A stretch of DNA of 64,000 nucleotides from Lingula anatina (Eukaryota; Brachiopoda; Lingulata; Lingulida; Lingulidae): NCBI RefSeq assembly GCF_001039355.2, contig NW_019775414.1, forward strand, positions 248,001 through 312,000, read 5' to 3'. The notes beneath the pieces are model-generated. The model saw only the letters and a list, made by a program, of their open reading frames with translations. It had not been told where the DNA came from and did no database searches. Position numbers and translations under genes: made by a program. This document shows positions 57,415-64,000 of the stretch, piece by piece; within the stretch, counting starts at the first letter, position 1; each line of letters starts with the position of its first letter.

Positions 57415-58995
57415 TTAATATTGTCTTACGTGAACACAACATGCTGTGTTTTCCAAAAGTCTATTCAGACATTTACGGACCCTTTTACTGAATATGAGAT
57501 ACCAAATTGGATATGCTGGGGCATTGACAAAAAATAACAATTTGCAAACCATTGTAACATAAACTCTTGTGGCCATTTCGGTATTATCTAAAACACCGGG
57601 TATTGAACAAACAAACAATGAGGAGGAACAGAAAACAAACATAGACAGCATAACAATGCTGTTCTTGGCGGCAAAATATAAACTGTTCGTATCTCGGCGC
57701 AAAGACTGCTTACGAAGGGCGGCTTTGTTTTTCATGCACTGATACCGGTGCAATTCCGCTCCCAAAGAAATGTCAGTAAATCCCGCCGCAGAGGTTCCAG
57801 ATCTAATGGACGCGTTGCTGGCATTGCTCGTTGTGAATTTCAGTTCCCGTTTCTTTTGAGAAGCATTGGGTGGATCCATTGCAAGAGCCCGTATGGGATT
57901 CTCGAGGATGGAACTCTCGTCAAATGGAAAAGAGTGGTTCCTCTTTTCGAAATGCACGATGACCGAACTGTCGTCATTTTCCGCGGGGCATAGGGGGTCA
58001 TTCGAAATTACGTAAGGCCGTGTCCAATTGCTGGACCTTACATAATAAACCTTTGGAGAAGAGTTAAGCTGGGGGTGGTCCTTCATAGTAATGCTTCCAT
58101 TGCAGGTGGCGTCGGACCCTGACGAATTGCGTCTCCAAGGGGAAACCTTGTTGTTGCTCAAAGGCTTTGCGATTTGCAAAGTGCGAAATATACGGTAATA
58201 GCACCTAACCATTACAAATATGCCAACCAAGAAGGTCACCAAAATGGCACTGAAAATGACGCTGTCCAGGAACCCTGACTTGTAGGGCGTAGGCTTTGCA
58301 GGAAAAACCCGTTTGAACGGATTCAAAGCCAAGGCAATATCTTCACCATTAAAGGCCAGTACAGAGCTTAGGCTCAAAAGAGCACTAACCACCCAAGAAA
58401 TCAAGATGGAACGTTTCACTACCACCTTTCGAAAGGCAATGGACATTGTGGGTTTCCTTATCGTTCTGTTTCTGTAATACGCAATGCTTGCAAAACATGA
58501 CCAATATTGAAGAAAGCAGTTGATGGTCAAAAATAGCTGTAAGCCATCCAGAATATATTCCAATGTGCGGTAAAGCTTAACATTTGGTCCTGTGGTCGTA
58601 AGGGTTATCAATCCGGCAATCATTGCAAGGCCTAGAAACATGTTATTTGCACAAATATTCACCAGATGAGCATTTGGCGGGGTCCGCAAGCTTGGGGAGA
58701 AACGAATGGTAGCTATCAGAAACAAATTAGCCAGTAAAGACAATAAAATAATCGCCGAAAGAACAAATAAACACACCCCAAATGCCTCGTCTGGTATCAC
58801 CATAATGGCTGTACCTGTCCTTGAAAAATTGCTTTCAGCCTCCGACAGGAGGTCATTTTCTTCTGATGTGTTCTGTACGAATAACCAGAGGTCATGTCCG
58901 TCCTGTGTAACATTTTGGAAATATGAACCTTCAGGCATCACCGTATTGTTCTGATCTCCCTCGTGTGACGATGGTATATTTGAAAGCACTGTCAT
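57415..58995 (-). CDS. Intronless divergent rhodopsin-like GPCR (526 aa), family unknown
   Basis: One uninterrupted ORF with seven hydrophobic helices: about 73-97 (Asn90 as N1.50), 108-133, 144-173, 194-216 (Trp201 as W4.50), 243-266, 444-468 and 479-502. The 71-residue N terminus has four N-glycosylation sequons (NNT, NVT, NTS, NFS). The third intracellular loop is very long (about 175 residues). Class A landmarks are degraded: TM2 Asp is Asn (ICANN), DRY is YYRNR, TM6 CWxP is CSSS, no Cys at the top of TM3, no TM5 Pro. The TM7 end PIWY (Pro496, Tyr499) and a basic helix 8 with Cys509/519/520 remain. It is a plasma-membrane receptor by fold. Ligand and coupling cannot be inferred. No stop or frame damage is visible. 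Confidence 0.88.
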   Translation of the reverse strand: MTVLSNIPSSHEGDQNNTVMPEGSYFQNVTQDGHDLWLFVQNTSEENDLLSEAESNFSRTGTAIMVIPDEAFGVCLFVLSAIILLSLLANLFLIATIRFSPSLRTPPNAHLVNICANNMFLGLAMIAGLITLTTTGPNVKLYRTLEYILDGLQLFLTINCFLQYWSCFASIAYYRNRTIRKPTMSIAFRKVVVKRSILISWVVSALLSLSSVLAFNGEDIALALNPFKRVFPAKPTPYKSGFLDSVIFSAILVTFLVGIFVMVRCYYRIFRTLQIAKPLSNNKVSPWRRNSSGSDATCNGSITMKDHPQLNSSPKVYYVRSSNWTRPYVISNDPLCPAENDDSSVIVHFEKRNHSFPFDESSILENPIRALAMDPPNASQKKRELKFTTSNASNASIRSGTSAAGFTDISLGAELHRYQCMKNKAALRKQSLRRDTNSLYFAAKNSIVMLSMFVFCSSSLFVCSIPGVLDNTEMATRVYVTMVCKLLFFVNAPAYPIWYLIFSKRVRKCLNRLLENTACCVHVRQY

Positions 58996-59064
58996 GATTA
59001 CCTGCGATCTGCTTCAAAATATGTCTTGGCGTCGCGCCACCACAATACAGCGTTGACAAACGCA

Positions 59065-59070
59065 TTTATA
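59065..59070 (-). promoter_or_regulatory. Candidate TATA box of the GPCR gene
   Basis: TATAAA on the minus strand, 70 bp upstream of the ATG. A second, TATATAAA-like, lies at about 59300-59307 and would give a longer 5' UTR. Confidence 0.35.
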
Positions 59071-60943
59071 TTGTCCACAACAACCGAAGCCTTCACGAGT
59101 AATAATCTACCTCTGCGAAGTCATTAATCTTTGAAACAGGTTGGTAATGTCTGAGAGTTGGGTGGCCTTTGACAAGCCTACGTTCATCGTGATGTATTCA
59201 TGTAGGCAGGTGGCGTTGTGAATACGAACTGTCATTGGCGATTGTCTTTATGCTATCCCCGGCGCTGTCTCATAATTATGGCGCTGCTTATCAAGTACGT
59301 TTATATATTGACAGCTGCGCGCTGTTAACATGTCTCCAATATTAATATAAATCACGGTAATGGTGATTGGTTTCCATGCCATTCTATATATTATGCGTTC
59401 CATGAACGAACTGTTCTCATTATACTACAATGTTTTGTTTGGTACATAATCAGCCACATAATCTGGAAATCTTGCAAATTATGATATAAGCCTATTTTTC
59501 AAGGCTGTAATCCACGCGCCACTGCTATATCTTTAACAGCACGTCGTAATACCGGTATTTTATGCACCAAAGGTGTTTATGCCAAAATATGTATTTTCCT
59601 TTTTTCACTCTATTTTATCCATTTATCTTTTTGGAAAAGGGAAAGCATAACGACTGCCCATAGCGTTTAACGATGTATTGAAAAAACGAGTGCAAATCCA
59701 AACCTTCTTCCTTAGTTCTCAGTGTGGATTTTGGCAATCAGTGTCGATAACTCCATACATACAGCGGTCCACCTCTGTTCAGATAAAACCCATTCAATCA
59801 ACTGAAACAATACTGTCAGTAATATTTTTTTTCAAGCAAGTGCATATTTTTATAGTAATTAATTTTCAGACGCCTCACTTTTTCTAATATTTTTCTTTAA
59901 AGGGTTGAACATTTCGGACAAGCACAAAAATGTACTTTCGGAGACGAACCCAAATGCCTTTTCAAAAAAATCTGAATCTTTATTTTTAACAAAAAAATAT
60001 ATGGAGGATAATTGATATATGCTGTTCGAATATCTTGCGTAATTACCGCATAGACTTTGTTACAAATACAAGGTGTTTTTCAAAATACTATAACATTATA
60101 AAGTAATACTGTCTAAGGTCGGAACTGCGTTCTCCTCTTACCATTTAATTGCTTTCATTGATTTTCTACCCGACTGCTGCTATAATCTGAACCCCTTGTC
60201 GCTTAGCAGAAAGGTGTCATCTACTAACGGTGCTTTGTTCAATATCATAATTTATGTCTTTAAGAAACTAATTTGGGTCGATTATTTCGTATCGCTTTAG
60301 AGAAAGCCTTTAACGTAAACGTCGACTTCTCCCCTTCATTATATTCAGTGTTAGGCTTTATTCTTATATCAAATACCAGAAATTTACAACACCATGTCGT
60401 TTCTTTTTAAGCGCAGGTTATCCTGTCAAGTGCAGAGAAGTAATGCTAGAAAAAAAATTCCAGTAGAAGTTTTAGATCTTCTTCATTTATCATATTCATT
60501 TTAAGTTTCCTTTTCAACTTCAAATATTGTGGTTTAGATTGGAAAAAAATGAAGTGTTTGAGAACACGAAAATACTATTTGAATTCATAACATTCATGTC
60601 ACCTGTTGCGTGATTCATTCTTTTTTTCGTGTGTGGGTGTATTTAGTTCTTGTGAGATATACAAACAAAATCGATAAAAGACCATTTTCCAACGTTATCC
60701 TTGAAAGGGAGTCTAGTCTCACTTGTTATTGCTGACTACATTAATTGAAAACAGTTTGTAACTGAACTTATATTATGATGAATTTAATATAGGCCTACAA
60801 AGAACATTGATGCTTTCTTTATTTTTTAGCATTCACCTATTGATCCGCAGTACACTTTTTTCTTTATATTTTTCTATGACCATTATCATTTGAACCGCGT
60901 ATGCTTGCGATTGGTGGTCGTACGTACTCCTGTGTAGCCCATG

Positions 60944-60998
60944 AATATATATGTATGTATGTATGTATTTATGTATATATATATATATATATATACAT
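60944..60998. repeat. TATG/TA simple repeat
   Basis: Mixed TATG tetranucleotides and a perfect TA run that together are nearly palindromic. Confidence 0.85.
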
Positions 60999-63390
60999 AC
61001 ATTCCTAAAACATAAAATACAACACCAATATGGTACTACATGTAACTGCCTACAACGACCCTGTTGCTCATATTAGCCAGTTGAAGGTTAATCTACCTAC
61101 TGAGTAGAATAACACACAAACTTATCAGGTTAAATAAAGCAATCCATGGATAAAGTTACACGTTTGTGCTTATTGTGATCATGAAAAAAGCACGATCAGC
61201 AACTTGGGAATTATGAACTGAAGGAATATGGCTTACTAAAGCCTTTTTATATCAAACCTGCACGGCTATTAAGGGGCTCTTGTTACAACCTGCCAAGGTG
61301 TTAATTTGCTTCTTCTGCGTCATTCAAAAAGATGAAAATATCATTACAAATTCAACAAGGAGTGCACGATTACGGGAATAGTTGATGTATTCATTTTGCC
61401 AATAATAATAATAATAATAATATGAAATTCCATTAGGGATGGACTTCGGCTTGGTAATTGAAATTTATATACATACTTCTAAGATTTAAAAAATCTGTAG
61501 AGAAATTACGACAAACGATTAAAAAGAAGGTAAAAGGTAAAATAATATTGTACCAGAAAGCGACTGAACTCAAGTTTATCTTGGCAAGTAAATTATACAT
61601 GCACATGTGCACTCAAATAATGACTATAGAAGAAAAATACTGCGTATCTATGTGATTTTGTTGTTATTATCAAATTGGTTTTGAAAATACCGTGACTGTA
61701 CAGCTGATTCTCACTAAGCTGCAAATCATAACACAAGATCTAACATGTACAACAACTGATTGCAGTTTTAATGAAAAATTATACTCAACTATGCATTGCT
61801 GTATTAGTTAGGATATTACGTTAACAAATGTTTCATAGGGAGGGAGTAGAGAATGGTTTTTCTACTCCCAAATTGTGGGGGATCAGCCGTAGCCGCGGGA
61901 TCCAGATTCTTACGGTATCGGGGTATGCTGCATCAAGAAGAAACTAGGTCTTAATTTTTTTCTCCTTTGATATAGTATATTGTCCGGATTCATTGCAGTT
62001 CTGCAGAACTTTTCCCTATTTAGGATTTGGCTTGCATCATGTTGAGTTTTTAATACTTCTGCTTCAGAGGCTGCTTAAACCTAATTTTCTGTCTCCGCTA
62101 TAACCCTAAATTCCTTCTGCCAACACAACAAACGAAGGGTGATAAGAACCCGGATGAAAGGTAAAGATGACCAAAACGAAATCTTATGGTGTGGCGAAAT
62201 CGAAGCTGTGTATGGAAGCTGATGTCTTGAGACTTAAACAGTAAAGCACTTCGTTTCTGGTTATATTGTGTTTTTTGGGGTTGTTGTTTTGTTGATTATT
62301 TATCGTGTTTGGGAAAAAATGTATTTTCCCCTTTGTGAAAGAGATGAGAGGTTTACTTCAAACATCTGGTGATTCACTTTAAGATAATCCTTTTTGTTGT
62401 GCATGCTGTAATAATAGGCTGTAAGGGGGAGGGTGCTTAAGCCAAAGATTGTGATTATGGGTTTCAACTCGTCCTTTGTGCTTGTTTATCTACTTTAAAA
62501 ATCAATCAACTCAAAGAAAGCGAAAACTTTTAATCAAATGAAGACATTCACGGATGAGTTTAGAGCTTGCTGTAAACAAATATGTGCTGCACCAATAGGT
62601 AATTGAGTAGTAGTAATAGTAACTTGGCTTAAACAACTGTCTTTATTAAGTTAGTAGAAGTAATACACCTTGTAACTGGTATATCATACTCATTTAAAAT
62701 TACCTTTATATTGTTATTTTCATCCACCCAAGCGGATGCATACGTTACAATTAATAAACTCACTTATTGCTAATTCACAAGTGAGTTTAAAGCTTGCTGT
62801 AAATAGATCTGTTTACACCCGATATTGTATTTTCACCTTTGAGAAAGTAATAGAGGAGCACTATTCCTACCTGGTCGATCACATTTTATTACAGAGACTC
62901 TTAATTGCTTTGCAGACTAATGATACGAACTAAGAAAGCTGAGATAGAAGTCTCACCTTTCAGTCTGCAAGGCTTTGCGACCTTTATGGAATTTTGTTAT
63001 TTTGAAAAGTTTGCCATGGGTTTCAAACGCAATTTGCTAACCATTTAATATACAAATATAAGGTTTTCAGTGATTGTTAAGGAAGATTTTAAAAAGTAAG
63101 AAGGCATCCTAGAAATTTTGTTTTAACCCGGGAGTGGCAGCTTAATCCCTAAAATGCTGCTACTGCGTCACCCAGAGGGTAGTGGGGACGGTTTATAGCA
63201 AATTTCGATCATTTTTCCAATCATGTGAGCCTGTGAGATTTGTCATGGTTCTGTGCTCGGTTTCATTAATTAAAGAAAAACTGAAGCAATATAAGCACAC
63301 AAAAAAGAAAGCCTTACGACAAGGATGACAAAGGCTGCTTTTCACCCACCCCCCACCCCCCCAAATAACAGGACGGGTCTTTTATTTAGG

Positions 63391-63591
63391 ACAATCACAG
63401 TATAGTGCTGTCACTTTTTTTAAATCTTTTAATGCATTTTTATGCATACCCATATTTTAGTTCACCCAACCGAACCTGAATATCCTTTCTATAGGACAAT
63501 CACAGTATAGTACTGTCACATTTTTATCTTTTAATGCATTTTATGCATACCCATCTTTTAATTCGGCCAAACGAACCTGAATATCCTTTCT
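63391..63591. repeat. 105-bp tandem duplication
   Basis: ACAATCACAGTATAGT at 63391 recurs at 63496. The copies share TTTTAATGCATTTT, ATGCATACCCAT and CGAACCTGAATATCCTTTCT, with small indels. Confidence 0.85.
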
Positions 63592-64000
63592 ATATTGGAT
63601 ATTACGTACTGCCCGGTGGAAAAAGCAGTGTAACCACACAAAAAAGGTCCATGATAAAACTAAATGATAACTGATGGTGATTTATTCTATGAACACTACA
63701 ACAACGCTATCAGCCCTCTCCCAATAAATACAATTGCTAAGCCCTTTTTTGAAGCAAAAACTACAAAGATCAGTGATAAAGGCTTGAAACTATTTGTTTT
63801 ATTTATATAATGATATGTCTGCCTCCGACAGACACCTTATATACAATGTTACACACATATTAAAAGGGAACAAACAGCATTATCACATGGCTATCTTGTC
63901 TGCCAGACCATTATATGAAAAGTAGGCCCCTGGGTGACTCTATAATAGATCCACTACCTTAATCACGCAATAAAAAACAATGTTGTCACCACAAATTTAA

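Larger units (their letters stand above)
59080..64000. other. Intergenic DNA at the right end
   Basis: No gene or RNA that I can support. Contains a TATG/TA repeat (60944-60998), a short (AAT)n (61401-61422), a two-copy 105-bp tandem duplication (63391-63591) and a diverged pair of ~30-bp matches (GAGTTTARAGCTTGCTGTAA near 62556 and 62782). Confidence 0.6.

Noticed and set aside
59080-64000. Possible further gene at the right end
   Set aside because: Only short frames without motifs, and no convincing splice-linked exons on either strand.

Overview
The window is AT-rich animal nuclear DNA. It shows large GT-AG introns, long intergenic stretches, many microsatellites and several families of short inverted-repeat transposons. 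Two genes have recognisable vertebrate orthologues, but a single ZNRF3/RNF43-type gene, the compact layout and the style of the repeats point to a marine invertebrate bilaterian. A hemichordate or similar deuterostome is my best guess and a spiralian cannot be excluded. I cannot name a species from the sequence.

Layout. (1) 780-34762, + strand: a ten-exon ZNRF3/RNF43 orthologue, a single-pass membrane RING-H2 ubiquitin ligase that in other animals removes Frizzled receptors and damps Wnt signalling. I could join signal peptide, ectodomain, transmembrane helix, a 27-nt microexon, RING and a long disordered tail exon by exon, with phases that agree. One reading-frame break lies in exon 9 near 34104-34124. 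(2) About 34763-37240 is its likely 3' UTR. (3) 37718-38609 is a striking array of seven palindromic units with a period of 128-129 bp, lying between two convergent genes. (4) 53190-42462, - strand: an eleven-coding-exon CCDC157 orthologue. My splice model is complete and in frame (796 aa), and there is a 5' non-coding exon near 53700. (5) 58995-57415, - strand: an intronless, divergent rhodopsin-like GPCR of 526 aa that I cannot assign to a family. (6) 59000-64000 holds no gene that I can support.

The three genes do not form an obvious pathway. The most informative context is linkage: ZNRF3 and CCDC157, adjacent and convergent here, both lie in human 22q12, so this looks like retained ancestral linkage. 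A single N at 7432 separates two almost identical 348-bp copies, which is best explained as an unmerged contig overlap. I found no previously undescribed gene system. The most notable non-genic structures are the palindromic array, a foldback element family with three members in the window, and repeats placed directly against splice sites.
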